Assembly: GCA_001898225.1 (NCBI GenBank)
Contig: MKTJ01000044.1
Coordinates: 118,471-182,470 of the forward strand
Direction: 5' to 3'
Length of the DNA: 64,000 nt
Source: Chloroflexi bacterium 54-19
GTDB taxonomy: Bacteria; Chloroflexota; Chloroflexia; Chloroheliales; Chloroheliaceae
The translations under genes were made by a program, and so were the position numbers. The notes under the pieces are model-generated. The model was not told the origin of the DNA. It did no database searches and worked only from the letters and a program-made list of their open reading frames with translations. Within the stretch, counting starts at the first letter, position 1. Each line of letters begins with the position of its first letter. Positions 43,098-52,400 of this stretch are shown here, one piece after another.

Positions 43098-43173
43098 AAA
43101 TGACCGGGATGGATTCCAGGGGGAGTTAAGGATTGTTGTTTCCCTGGAATTTATCCGAAAAAACAGGCAAAAC

Positions 43174-43530
43174 ATGAAACCAGGCAAACGCGGCAGGTCC
43201 AGGGCCAGGCCGCAAATTAACCAGAAGCCGGCACCGCAAGCAGCGGCGAACCCCGCCCCGGTGCCCGAATCATCTCCCGCTCCCACTCCTGGGCCGGAGC
43301 AGGCCAGGGCCGAAAACCCCGACCTGCAGATTATCCCGGTCAATTTGCTGGCGGCGCTGGAAAAGATGCGGGGCGGCGGGGCTGTGCCGGTCTTTATCAC
43401 CAGGGAACTGGAAAAGTTCCTGACCGAGCAGGGGGTCTACCGGGACGACATGCGGCCCGCCGAAGCCTGGGCCAAACTGAATCAAATTGCCGGAAATGAG
43501 CCGGAACCGGAACCCCCGGCGGCTAGTTAG
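43174..43530 (+). CDS. small hypothetical protein between CoxD and CoxE
   Basis: 118 residues: a basic N-terminus, a Pro/Ala-rich stretch (20-45), and a predicted helical C-terminal half (LLAALEKMRGGGAVPVFITR, then LEKFLTEQGVYRDDMRPAEAW). No recognised domain. Spacing (110 nt after moxR, 15 nt before coxE) supports membership of the operon. It may be a rapidly evolving accessory protein. Confidence 0.6.
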   Translation: MKPGKRGRSRARPQINQKPAPQAAANPAPVPESSPAPTPGPEQARAENPDLQIIPVNLLAALEKMRGGGAVPVFITRELEKFLTEQGVYRDDMRPAEAWAKLNQIAGNEPEPEPPAAS

Positions 43531-43545
43531 GGAAAAAGTAAAAAT

Positions 43546-44859
43546 TTGTTAAGCGATGAAGTACGCGCCCTCCGCTCCAGTTACGAAAGCCGGGGCCAGG
43601 GCCACCTCTTTCACAATTTAATGCTTTTCAGCCGGGTCCTGCGGGAGATGGGGCTCGATGCCAACCCGACCCGCACGATTGACCTGGCCCGCAGTATCGA
43701 GTTTATCGGTCTCAACAGCAAGGAAGATTTCCACGACGCTGCCAAGGCGATTATGTTGCGGCGGGCCGAGGAAGAACCGGTCTTTGACTATGTCTTCCAG
43801 ATGTTCTGGCGGCAGTGGAACCCGCCCGTCAGCGACCAGCCCGGCCAGGAAATGAACCTGCCGCCGGAAGCCCTCAACAATAAGAAGCCTAACCAGCCGA
43901 GTAAATCCGAAGGGGCCGACCGCGACAAGGAAAAACAGCCGCCGAACCCTGCCGGGGACGAGGCCGGGGACAAGATTAAACGGCTGGCCGAAGCGCAGGG
44001 GCCGGATACCGGCGAGGGCGACGATAGCGATAACGAAAAACAGCAGACTTATTCGGCCTCGGAGGTATTTCGCAACAAGGATTTCCAGGATTTCACGAAT
44101 GACGAACTGGACGAAGCCCGCCGCCTGATGCAGGATTTGCGCTGGTCGCTCCCCTACCACCGGAGCCGCCGTTTGACGCCTTCCCGCCAGGGGAACCGGC
44201 TGGATGCCCGGCGGATTGTCCGCAAGAGCCTGAAATATGGCGGGGTGCCGCTCGAATTGTCCTGGCGCAAACGCAAGATGAAGCCGCGCCCGCTGGTGTT
44301 GATTTGCGACATTTCGGGTTCGATGGACCTCTATTCGCGCCTGCTCTTGCAGTTCATGCACTCGATGGAGAGCGGGCTGCGCTATGTCGAGACCTTTGTC
44401 TTCGGGACGCGCCTGACGCGGGTTACTCACGAACTGAAAAATAAAAATGTCGATGACTCGTTGAAAAACGTTTCGAAAATCGTCAAGGACTGGTCGGGCG
44501 GCACCAAAATCGGGGAATCGCTCGAAACCTTCAACCTGAAATGGGCCCGGCGGGTGATGGGGCATGGGGCGGTTGTCATAATCATCAGCGATGGCTGGGA
44601 TAGAGGTAGCGTCGAAACCTTGCGCCGCGAGATGGCCCGCCTGCAAAGGTTATCTTTCCGGCTCATCTGGCTCAACCCTCTTTTGGGTCTGCCGGACTAC
44701 CAGCCGCTAACTATCGGTATCCAGGCCGCCCTCGAATACGTGGACGATTTTCTCCCGGCCCACAACTTCCGCAGCCTGGAACAACTCGGCATGCTCCTGG
44801 CCGATATTAACAACGCGCCCAGGGCTTTCCGCAAGCAACAACTTTTGAAAAAGCTGTAA
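43546..44859 (+). CDS. CoxE-type VWA domain protein
   Basis: 437 residues, TTG start. An N-terminal helical region, an acidic/Lys-rich linker (about 100-170), then the VWA domain from about 250 with MIDAS motif LICDISGSM (Asp255-x-Ser-x-Ser), a threonine-containing SGGTKIGESLETF loop (MIDAS Thr) and IIISDGWDRGS (MIDAS Asp). RLSFRLIWLNPLLG and the C-terminal segment are typical of CoxE/DUF58-like proteins that work with MoxR ATPases in metal-cofactor maturation. Confidence 0.92.
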   Translation: MLSDEVRALRSSYESRGQGHLFHNLMLFSRVLREMGLDANPTRTIDLARSIEFIGLNSKEDFHDAAKAIMLRRAEEEPVFDYVFQMFWRQWNPPVSDQPGQEMNLPPEALNNKKPNQPSKSEGADRDKEKQPPNPAGDEAGDKIKRLAEAQGPDTGEGDDSDNEKQQTYSASEVFRNKDFQDFTNDELDEARRLMQDLRWSLPYHRSRRLTPSRQGNRLDARRIVRKSLKYGGVPLELSWRKRKMKPRPLVLICDISGSMDLYSRLLLQFMHSMESGLRYVETFVFGTRLTRVTHELKNKNVDDSLKNVSKIVKDWSGGTKIGESLETFNLKWARRVMGHGAVVIIISDGWDRGSVETLRREMARLQRLSFRLIWLNPLLGLPDYQPLTIGIQAALEYVDDFLPAHNFRSLEQLGMLLADINNAPRAFRKQQLLKKL

Positions 44860-44921
44860 AAGCAGCCCTGAAGAAGTTATAAAGCAGCAACCAGTAGTAA
44901 CCATATAAAAGAGGTGCAACC

Positions 44922-45233
44922 ATGCAAGACGTATTACCGACAATTGAAGAATGGCGGGCCGAGGGTGAAGATATAGCCCTGGCGACGGTGGTCAAGACGA
45001 CCGGCCCGGCTCCCCGCTTTGAAGGGGCCAAGATGGCCGTGACCCGGAGCGGCAAACTGGTCGGTTCGGTGAGCGGCGGTTGTGTCGAGGGAGCCGTCTT
45101 CGAGGAAGCCCAGCGAGTGCTGCGCTCCCGCAAGCCGAAACTGGTCAAATACGGCATCAGCAAAGAGAGCGCCTGGGACATTGGGCTGGCCTGCGGCGGC
45201 GGCATCGAAGTTTATATTGCTCCCCTCGAATAA
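44922..45233 (+). CDS. XdhC/CoxF-family protein, N-terminal-domain only
   Basis: 103 residues. AGAGGT lies 7 nt before the ATG. It shows the XdhC N-domain: IALATVVKTTGPAPRFEG, SGKLVGSVSGGCVEGAV and a final GLACGGGIEVYI. The domain binds or sulfurates molybdenum cofactor in known XdhC proteins. It lacks the Rossmann half, which is encoded by the next gene, so the two may form one functional unit. Confidence 0.88.
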   Translation: MQDVLPTIEEWRAEGEDIALATVVKTTGPAPRFEGAKMAVTRSGKLVGSVSGGCVEGAVFEEAQRVLRSRKPKLVKYGISKESAWDIGLACGGGIEVYIAPLE

Positions 45234-45253
45234 CCAGAAAAGGCGGCGTTGCC

Positions 45254-46003
45254 ATGTCAAACTATGAGAAGATAAAAGAGCATATCGAGCGCGAGGAAAT
45301 GGTGGCGCGGGCCATCGTGGTCCATGCCCCCGAAGGCGTCAGCATCGGGGCCGAAATGCTGGTCTACCCGGATGGCCGGACCGAGGGTTCGCTCGGCTCG
45401 GCGGAACTGGACCAGGGCGCGGTGGCGAAAACGCTCGAACTGATGCAGCGGACCGGCTCAAAGACCTACCCTATCGAAACGCCGGAAGGGCAGTTCGAGG
45501 TTTTCGTGGATGTCTTCCCGCCGCCGCCGACCCTGCTGGTCTTCGGGGCGGTCCACATCGCGATTCCGCTGGTCAAGTTTGCCAAGGAGTGCGGTTTTCG
45601 GACCAAAGTGATTGACGGTCGCCAGAAGTTTTTGACCAAGGAGCGTTTCCCCGAAGCCGACGAACTGATTGAAGCCTGGCCGGACGAAATCGTGGAGCAA
45701 AACGTCAAGATTGACAGCAACACCTATATTGTCGTCCTGACCCACGACGAGAAGTTCGACGGCCCGGCCCTGGATGTGAGCTTGCCCAGCCCGGCCCGCT
45801 ATATCGGGGCGATTGGCAGCAAGACCACGACCGCCAACCGCAACGAACGGCTCCGTAAGGCCGGGTGGTCCGAGGAAAATATCGCCCGGATACACGGCCC
45901 CATCGGTATTCAGATTGGGGCCAAAGAACCCGCCGAAATCGCTATAAGTATTATGGCCGAAGTGCTGGCCGTTAAATATGGAATGGATAAACCTAAGAAC
46001 TGA
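45254..46003 (+). CDS. XdhC/CoxF-family protein with Rossmann domain
   Basis: 249 residues. Residues 1-95 are a degenerate XdhC N-domain without the SGGC motif. Residues 100-245 are the XdhC Rossmann-like domain: LLVFGAVHIAIPLVKFAKEC, VIDGRQKFLTKERFPEADEL, YIVVLTHDEKFD, ARYIGAIGSKTT and IHGPIGIQIGAKEPAEIAIS, which is the family signature. The ATG follows an AAAGGCGG site. The gene ends with a TGATG overlap onto psuG. Confidence 0.9.
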   Translation: MSNYEKIKEHIEREEMVARAIVVHAPEGVSIGAEMLVYPDGRTEGSLGSAELDQGAVAKTLELMQRTGSKTYPIETPEGQFEVFVDVFPPPPTLLVFGAVHIAIPLVKFAKECGFRTKVIDGRQKFLTKERFPEADELIEAWPDEIVEQNVKIDSNTYIVVLTHDEKFDGPALDVSLPSPARYIGAIGSKTTTANRNERLRKAGWSEENIARIHGPIGIQIGAKEPAEIAISIMAEVLAVKYGMDKPKN

Positions 46004-46941
46004 TGCTAAATCCTGATAAATACCTCCAACTCGGCCCTGAAGTGCGCGAGGGTGAGGCCGTGGTCGCCCTCGAATCGACCGTAATCTCGCACGGCCTGCC
46101 CTATCCCGAAAACCTGGAAACGGCCCAGGCCCTCGAAGAGGTGGTCCGGGCTAAAGGCGCGACCCCGGCCACGATTGCCCTGCTCGACGGGAAAATCCGG
46201 GTCGGCCTCGGCCAGTCCGAACTGCACCGCCTGGCGACCGAAAAGGGCGTGGCAAAGGTCAGCCGCCGCGACCTGCCGGTGGTGCTGGCCCGCCAGGGCC
46301 TGGGCGCGACGACGGTTGCGGCGACCATGTACGCGGCCAGCCTGGCGAAAATCCGGGTTTTTGGGACGGGCGGCCTGGGTGGGGTCCACCGGGGCGCGAC
46401 GACCTCCTTCGATATATCGGCAGATCTGACCGAACTGGCCCGCACGCCTGTTATCGTGGTCTGCGCCGGGGCCAAGGCTATTCTCGATTTACCCCTGACG
46501 CTCGAATATCTCGAAACCCAGGGCGTGCCGGTTATAGGCTACAAGACCGACGAACTCCCGGCCTTTTACACCAGCAAGAGCGGTCTGAAACTGGAAGCCT
46601 GGGCCGATTCGGCGGCGGAAATCGCCCGGATTGCCCGGATAAAGTGGGATTTGGGCCTGGGTGGGGGTATGGTGGTGACGGTCCCGCCGCCGCCCGAAGC
46701 CGATTTACCGCCCCAGGAAATCGAAAAAGCGATTGGCCGGGCCCTGGCTGCCGCCGAACAGGCCGGGGTAAAGGGTAAGGCCGTGACGCCGTTCCTGCTA
46801 AACGCGGTCCGGTTGGAAACCGAGGGCAAGAGCCTGGAAACTAACGTGGCCCTTTTGAAGAACAATGTGAGCGTAGCCGCCGAAATCGCCCTGGCTTTGC
46901 TCGACGAAGGCCCCTCGGAGATGCCGGAAGAACTTATCTAA
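46003..46941 (+). CDS. psuG: pseudouridine-5'-phosphate glycosidase
   Basis: Splits pseudouridine 5'-phosphate to uracil and ribose 5-phosphate. The 312-residue product has the PsuG features ALESTVISHGLPYPENLETA, TPATIALLDGKIRVGL, QGLGATTVAATMYAA, FGTGGLGGVHRGA, VCAGAKAILDLPLTLEYLET and the late FLLNAVRLETEGKSLETNVALLKNN. The ATG overlaps the preceding XdhC stop (TGATG), so it is translationally coupled to an otherwise unrelated pathway. No psuK kinase is adjacent. Confidence 0.94.
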   Translation: MLNPDKYLQLGPEVREGEAVVALESTVISHGLPYPENLETAQALEEVVRAKGATPATIALLDGKIRVGLGQSELHRLATEKGVAKVSRRDLPVVLARQGLGATTVAATMYAASLAKIRVFGTGGLGGVHRGATTSFDISADLTELARTPVIVVCAGAKAILDLPLTLEYLETQGVPVIGYKTDELPAFYTSKSGLKLEAWADSAAEIARIARIKWDLGLGGGMVVTVPPPPEADLPPQEIEKAIGRALAAAEQAGVKGKAVTPFLLNAVRLETEGKSLETNVALLKNNVSVAAEIALALLDEGPSEMPEELI

Positions 46942-46980
46942 GAACCCCGGTATAGATTATGCGTATAGAGTGTCAAGGTT

Positions 46981-47012
46981 AAAGGTGCGGTAGAGGCACC
47001 TTTCCTTTTCCT
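46981..47012 (+). terminator. terminator of the cox/psuG operon
   Basis: AAAGGTGC pairs with GCACCTTT across a loop of about 8 nt; followed by CCTTTTCCTTT. Confidence 0.75.
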
Positions 47013-47076
47013 TTGTTTCCGGTTTGGAATCTGCCCGATAACTTTTTCTAAAAATCTATAGAAAGCAGCCAGGTTA

Positions 47077-50000
47077 ATGCTACGCGCCGAAACCATTCTT
47101 AAAAGTATTTCAGATGCGCTTTATACTCTTGACCGCCAATGGCGCTTTACCTATCTAAACCCCCAGGCCGAACGGCTGCTCCAAAAGTCCGCCGAGGAAT
47201 TGTTGGGCAAGGTTTTCTGGGAAGAATTCCCTGCCGCCCCCGGTTCCGGCTTCGATACCAATTATCACCTGGCGCTCGAAACTCAAAATAGTTTCAGTTT
47301 CGAGGAATTTTACGAACCGCTTCAGACCTGGTTCGAGGTGACCGCCTACCCTTACCCGGAAGGGCTTTCGGTCTATTTTCGGGACATTTCCAGCCGCAAG
47401 GAGGTTGAGGCGGCTTTCCAGGAGCAAATCCGGCTGTCGAAACTAATAGCCGAGGTAAGCCAGGCCCTGACCCGCAAAGCCACTCTGCCGGAGATGTTGC
47501 ATAGCTGCGCCGAGGCTATCGTAAAAATCCTGGAAGTGTCGTTCGCCCGCATCTGGACCTTCAACCCGGCCACGAATATGCTGGAGCTACAGGCCAGCGC
47601 GGGCAAATATACTCACCTGGATGGACCGCACAGCCGGGTGCCGCTCGGCGCATTCAAAATCGGCTGGATTGCCGAACACCGCCAGCCCCACCTGACCAAC
47701 TCGGTCCAGGGGGATAAACTGATAGCCGACCAGGAATGGGCCGAGCGGGAAAACATGACCGCTTTCGCGGGCTATCCATTGGTGCTGGAAGACCACCTGC
47801 TGGGGGTGGTGGCGATGTTCTCGCACAGGCCGATTAGCGAGAATACCTACCGGGCCCTCGAAACGCTGGTCAGCCAGGTCACGGTCGGCATCGAGCGCAA
47901 ACTTACCGAGATAAATTTGCGGGAGCAGCGCGAGAATTACGAGGTGACGCTTGCCAGTATCGGAGACGCCGTCATCGCGACGGACAACCAGGGGCGGGTG
48001 ACCTATCTTAACGCGGTGGCCGAGGGTTTGACGGGATGGAAGTCCGCCGAGGCCATGCAAAAACCGCTCCCTGCCATTTTTAATATTGTGAACATGACCA
48101 CCCACCTGCCGGTCGAAAACCCGGTCGCCCGTGTCCTGGAACTGGGGCAGGTAGTGGGCCTGGCGAACCATACGGTGTTACTGGCGCGAGATGGCCGGGA
48201 AATCCCGATTGATGACAGCGCCGCGCCGATTAAGAACGCCGCCAACCAGATTATCGGGGTGGTGCTGGTCTTCCGGGACGCGACCGAACGGCTGACCCTG
48301 GAAGCGGCCCGCCAGCAAGCCCTGGAACGCGCCCAACAGGCCCGGCAGGAAGCCGAGGAGTCGCGCAACCGCCTTTATAACCTGTTCATGCAAGCCCCGG
48401 CGGCTATCGCGGTTTTGGAGGGGCCCAAACACAAGTTTACCCTGGCTAACGGGCCTTATATGGTGCTGATTGGCCGGGCCGAGTCTATCCTTGGTCTGAA
48501 CATCCGGGAGGCTTTACCGGAAATCGCCGACCAGGGCTTCCCGGAACTGCTCGATAGCGTTTTTACCAGTGGTAAGCCGTTTTACGGCAACGAGGTTTCG
48601 GTCAAGCTCGACCGGGCGGGCAGTGGAGACCTCGAAGAAGTTTTCCTGAACTTTGTCTACCAGCCTTTCAGGAACCTGGCCGGGGAAATCGAGGGCATCC
48701 TGGTCCACGCGGTGGATGTGACGGAGCAGGTCAGGGCCCGGCACGAGGTCGAGGCTGCTCGCGCCCGCCAGCACAGCCTGTTCATGCAGTCCCCGGCCAA
48801 TATCGCGGTGCTGGACGGGCCGGACCACACCTATACCTTTGTGAACATGCCTTATGTGCGGCTGACCGGACACGATATAAGTATTTTGCATAAACCGATT
48901 GCCGAAGCGCAACCGGAAGTGGCCGGGCAGGGTTATTTCGAACTGCTGGACCAGGTCTACCAGACCGGCCAGCCCTATACCGGACACGAGGCGCGGGTGC
49001 TACTGCCCCGCGAGGGTAAAGAGGAGTTGGAGGAAGTCTTTCTCGATTTTGTCTACCAACCCTACACCAACGGGGCGGGCGAGGTTGAGGGCATCTTATA
49101 TCACGGGGTAGACGTGACGGAGCAGGTCCAGAACCGCCGCCGGATTGAGGGATTGGTGGCCCAACTGGCCGAGCAGCAAGCCCAACTCCGGGCCAGTAAC
49201 GAAAGTTTGCGATTCCTCTCGGAGGCCAGCGCGACCCTGGCTTCTTCGCTCGATTATAACCTGACACTGAAAAAGGTGGCCGAACTGCTGGTGCCGTCCC
49301 TGGCCGACGTTTGTTACTTTGACATCATTGCCAGTGATGGCACGGTTGAACGGGTGGCCTGGCAGAACGGGACGGGTTTGCCAGAGGAGCTTTTCCAGCG
49401 TATCGCCCAATATAGCCCTAAACTGGATAGGGCCAGCCACCCGGTGACGGAGGTGGTGACTTCGGGCCAGCCCAAACTGGTGGCTGATGTAAGCGAAGAC
49501 TGGCTGCGTCATGCCACCTTTAACGAGGACCATTTCGAACTGACCCGGCAGGTCGGTATAATTTCTTACCTGGCGGTGCCGTTAAAGTTGCGCGATACCA
49601 TCTTTGGCACAATTACCCTGTGTTATACCAGCATTTCGGGCCGGCACTACACCGAGGCCGACCAGGCTTTAATCCTCGAACTGACCCAGCGGGCCGCGAT
49701 GGCGATTGATAACTCCCGGCTCTATTACGCGACCCAGCGGGCGCTCAAAGAGCGGGAGACTTTTCTATCGGTAGCGGCCCACGAACTGAAAACGCCTCTT
49801 ACCGGGCTCAAAGGGTTTACCCAGGTGCTACACCGCCAGTTGGTGCGGGACGAGCAACAGGCCCTCGACCCCGCCCGCATCAAGCGGACTCTCGATATTA
49901 TCAACAAACAATCGGATAAACTGACTTACCTGATTGACCAGTTGTTGGATGTCTCGCGGATTGAGACGGGCAAGTTGCAACTCGATTTGCGCCAGACCGA

Positions 50001-50451
50001 GGTGGTCGGGTTGGTCCGCGAACTGACCGAGCAGGCCCAGAACCGGACGAACCGCCACATCCTGACTTTTCAGACGGATGTGGAAAGTTTGCCGGCCCGG
50101 ATTGACCCGGTGCGCTACGAGCAGGTGGTCAACAACCTGCTGGACAACGCTATCAAGTACAGCCCGCAGGGCGGCCCTATCGCGGTGGAGTTGCACCGGG
50201 TTGAGGTGGAAGGGGAGCGCCCGGCTTTTCAGGTGAGCGTAACCGACCAGGGATTGGGTATCCCGGTGGAGCGGCGGGAGCACATCTTCGAACGGTTTTA
50301 CCAGGCCCACGAAACGACCCTGATAAGCGGGATGGGGTTGGGGCTGTTTATCTGCCGGGAGATTATCCAACTGCACGGCGGCGAGATTCACGCCGAGTTC
50401 CCCGATGAGGGCGGGACCCGTTTTGTGGTAACTGTTCCTGTGGACCGCTAA
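47077..50451 (+). CDS. multi-PAS/GAF soluble histidine kinase
   Basis: 1124 residues with no membrane segments. Order: PAS (about 1-110, ETILKSISDALYTLDRQWRF), GAF (about 117-280), PAS (about 285-405, YEVTLASIGDAVIATDNQGR), two tandem PAS domains (about 430-555 and 560-680, starting LYNLFMQAPAAIAVLEG and HSLFMQSPANIAVLDG), coiled coil, a second GAF (about 715-880), HisKA with His902 in SVAAHELKTPLTGLKGF, and HATPase (NNLLDNAIKYSPQGG, DQGLGIPVERREHIF, GMGLGLFICREI). No receiver domain. It probably senses several signals (redox, light or small ligands); partner response regulator unknown. Confidence 0.94.
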   Translation: MLRAETILKSISDALYTLDRQWRFTYLNPQAERLLQKSAEELLGKVFWEEFPAAPGSGFDTNYHLALETQNSFSFEEFYEPLQTWFEVTAYPYPEGLSVYFRDISSRKEVEAAFQEQIRLSKLIAEVSQALTRKATLPEMLHSCAEAIVKILEVSFARIWTFNPATNMLELQASAGKYTHLDGPHSRVPLGAFKIGWIAEHRQPHLTNSVQGDKLIADQEWAERENMTAFAGYPLVLEDHLLGVVAMFSHRPISENTYRALETLVSQVTVGIERKLTEINLREQRENYEVTLASIGDAVIATDNQGRVTYLNAVAEGLTGWKSAEAMQKPLPAIFNIVNMTTHLPVENPVARVLELGQVVGLANHTVLLARDGREIPIDDSAAPIKNAANQIIGVVLVFRDATERLTLEAARQQALERAQQARQEAEESRNRLYNLFMQAPAAIAVLEGPKHKFTLANGPYMVLIGRAESILGLNIREALPEIADQGFPELLDSVFTSGKPFYGNEVSVKLDRAGSGDLEEVFLNFVYQPFRNLAGEIEGILVHAVDVTEQVRARHEVEAARARQHSLFMQSPANIAVLDGPDHTYTFVNMPYVRLTGHDISILHKPIAEAQPEVAGQGYFELLDQVYQTGQPYTGHEARVLLPREGKEELEEVFLDFVYQPYTNGAGEVEGILYHGVDVTEQVQNRRRIEGLVAQLAEQQAQLRASNESLRFLSEASATLASSLDYNLTLKKVAELLVPSLADVCYFDIIASDGTVERVAWQNGTGLPEELFQRIAQYSPKLDRASHPVTEVVTSGQPKLVADVSEDWLRHATFNEDHFELTRQVGIISYLAVPLKLRDTIFGTITLCYTSISGRHYTEADQALILELTQRAAMAIDNSRLYYATQRALKERETFLSVAAHELKTPLTGLKGFTQVLHRQLVRDEQQALDPARIKRTLDIINKQSDKLTYLIDQLLDVSRIETGKLQLDLRQTEVVGLVRELTEQAQNRTNRHILTFQTDVESLPARIDPVRYEQVVNNLLDNAIKYSPQGGPIAVELHRVEVEGERPAFQVSVTDQGLGIPVERREHIFERFYQAHETTLISGMGLGLFICREIIQLHGGEIHAEFPDEGGTRFVVTVPVDR

Positions 50452-50504
50452 GCCACTTCGCCTGACCTCCCGCCCTGTGTTGCGTTGCGAAAAAGGAGGC
50501 CTCT

Positions 50505-51332
50505 ATGACTATTGACCCTGAAGCAGCGGAGTTAGCCCAAAGATTAACCGCCGCCTACAGCCGCCTGCCGGAAACGGTCGCCATCGCCTGGGGCGGGTCG
50601 CAGACCAACAACCTGACCGACCAGTATTCCGACCTCGATATTTACATTTATCAGAAAGCCGAAATAGCCCTTCAAACGCGCTCGGAGATTGCCGCGACCT
50701 TTGCCGACGAACCCGAAATCGGGAATAATTTCTTCGAGTCGGGCGACGAATTCGTGGACCGTAAAACCGGGCTGGGGGTTGATTTGATTTTTCGGTCACC
50801 GGACTGGGTCGAAGGGGAATTGACCCGTGTCCTGAAGCGGCACCAGGCTTCCATTGGCTATTCGACCGCCATCTGGTACAACGTGCTGAACTACCGGACT
50901 CTATACGACCCGGAGGGCTGGCTGGCCCGCCTGCTCGATATTGCCCGCCAACCTTACCCTGAGGAATTACGCCGGGCCATTATCGCCAAAAATTACCCGC
51001 TCCTGCGCGAAAACCAGTCTTCCTACCAGCACCAAATCGAAAAGTCGCTGACCCGCCGGGATAAAATTTCCTACAATCACCGGGTGGCGGTCCTGCTTGC
51101 CAGCTATTTCGATGTGCTTTTTGCCTTTAACCGCCAGCCCCACCCCGGCGAGAAACGCCTCATCCCTTTAGCCAAAAAGTTATGCCCGCACCTGCCCGCC
51201 AGCTTCGAGGCTGACCTTGACGCCTGGCTGGTCTTACCACCTATCCCCGAAAATATCCCGTCTATCCTGAGGGTAATGACCCACTTGCTCGACGAACTGG
51301 ATATTTTACTTCAATTTGGCCCGGAATCTTAA
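50505..51332 (+). CDS. nucleotidyltransferase-fold protein (DUF4037-like)
   Basis: 275 residues. Strong AAGGAGG 7 nt before the ATG. Pol-beta-type motif AIAWGGSQTNNLTDQYSDLD with Asp43/Asp45, a third acidic strand GVDLIFR, and a helical C-terminal domain (AVLLASYFDVLFAFNRQPHP). The order is like the minus-strand nucleotidyltransferase at 16093-16890, so the two may be distant paralogs. Substrate unknown; could modify small molecules such as antibiotics. Confidence 0.82.
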   Translation: MTIDPEAAELAQRLTAAYSRLPETVAIAWGGSQTNNLTDQYSDLDIYIYQKAEIALQTRSEIAATFADEPEIGNNFFESGDEFVDRKTGLGVDLIFRSPDWVEGELTRVLKRHQASIGYSTAIWYNVLNYRTLYDPEGWLARLLDIARQPYPEELRRAIIAKNYPLLRENQSSYQHQIEKSLTRRDKISYNHRVAVLLASYFDVLFAFNRQPHPGEKRLIPLAKKLCPHLPASFEADLDAWLVLPPIPENIPSILRVMTHLLDELDILLQFGPES

Positions 51333-51400
51333 AATACTGGATTGAATGTTGTAGAATAAAGGCATAAAACAGGATTATTTCAGGAGAGTAAGCAAGCAAG

Positions 51401-51976
51401 ATGGCATTACGCGCAAGAGGGCCGGATATGGCACGTACCTATACCCCGGAAGAATTCGAAGCATTACCCCAATTTGAGGAACTTTACGAACTGGTTGATG
51501 GAAAGCTGGTTAAAAAACCCATGCCCGGTGATGCCCACGGTAGAATTGCTAAACGGATAGACCGTAGACTGGCTGCTTTTGACCCCGATGAGAAGTTAGG
51601 TTTGATGTGGCGTGATACTTCTTTTGATGTGGGGACGGGCTGGTTGCCTATCCCGGACCTGGGTTTTATTATGGCCGGAAGAGTCCCGCCTGAGAGCGAA
51701 AAAAGCGTCAAAGGGGTGCCGGACCTGGTGGTGGAAATTCATTCTCCCACAGATTTGCGCAGTCAAAAGGAACGAGAAGCCACCCGCCGAAAGATCGCTG
51801 ATTGGCTGGGTGTGGGAGTGCAAATCGTCTGGTCGGTGAACCCACGGGCTAAAACGGTTGAAGTTTATCACCGGGGGCAGGTAAGCGCGGTGCAATCCCT
51901 GGACGAAGATGATGAGCTAGACGGGGAGAATGTTATCCCCGGTTTCAAATTGAAGGTCAGCGAAATTTTCGGCTAA
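51401..51976 (+). CDS. Uma2-family (DUF820) protein
   Basis: 191 residues, or 182 if it starts at the ATG at 51428 (MARTYTPEEF), which has AGGG at a better distance. Contains YTPEEFEALPQFEELYELVDG, the conserved PIPDLGFIM and DLVVEIHSPTD (PD-(D/E)XK-like active site) and QIVWSVNPRAKTVEVYHRG. This is a canonical short Uma2 protein, distinct from the longer one at 28685-29611. Confidence 0.9.
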   Translation: MALRARGPDMARTYTPEEFEALPQFEELYELVDGKLVKKPMPGDAHGRIAKRIDRRLAAFDPDEKLGLMWRDTSFDVGTGWLPIPDLGFIMAGRVPPESEKSVKGVPDLVVEIHSPTDLRSQKEREATRRKIADWLGVGVQIVWSVNPRAKTVEVYHRGQVSAVQSLDEDDELDGENVIPGFKLKVSEIFG

Positions 51977-51986
51977 CTTCCTGGGT

Positions 51987-52400
51987 TCAGGGGATGATTT
52001 CAAAGGGCTGGGTGCCGTTGATTTTATAAAACCGGAAATTCTCATTGAAGGTAAAGATGCGGGTCAGGCCCAGGACTTCCGCCGCCACGATAAGGGAAGC
52101 GTCGGCTGTATCAATCGAAAGGTTTTTATATTCCTCGCGGAGGGCCTCAATCCGGGTAATATCGGGGCGGGTTAAGGGGTAAATTTCAAGAATGCCCTCC
52201 TTCTCGAACCGCCGCAAGAGTTGTTGCAAAGACCTCCCGCCAATTTTTTGGGTAAGGTAGAGGGCCTCGTTAAAACTGGGCCAGGTCGTTACCAGGGGCG
52301 GGGCGAGTTGCGGCAGGACGGCCCGGCACTTCGCCCGGACTTCCCCCGGCTGGCTTTTATCGAGCAGGGCGATTAGCGGCCCGGCGTCACACAGAATCAC
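51987..52400 (-). CDS. PIN-domain toxin (VapC-like)
   Basis: 137 residues. Conserved acidic residues: Asp5 (MILCDAGPL), Glu45 (SFNEALYL) and Asp97/Asp100 (SIDTADASLI). The last PIN acid normally sits in a T.D..F motif; here the sequence is TFNENF (118-123), with Asn/Glu in place of Asp. The toxin family cleaves RNA. Its ATG overlaps the antitoxin stop by 4 nt. The altered motif may weaken catalysis. Confidence 0.88.
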   Translation of the reverse strand: MILCDAGPLIALLDKSQPGEVRAKCRAVLPQLAPPLVTTWPSFNEALYLTQKIGGRSLQQLLRRFEKEGILEIYPLTRPDITRIEALREEYKNLSIDTADASLIVAAEVLGLTRIFTFNENFRFYKINGTQPFEIIP

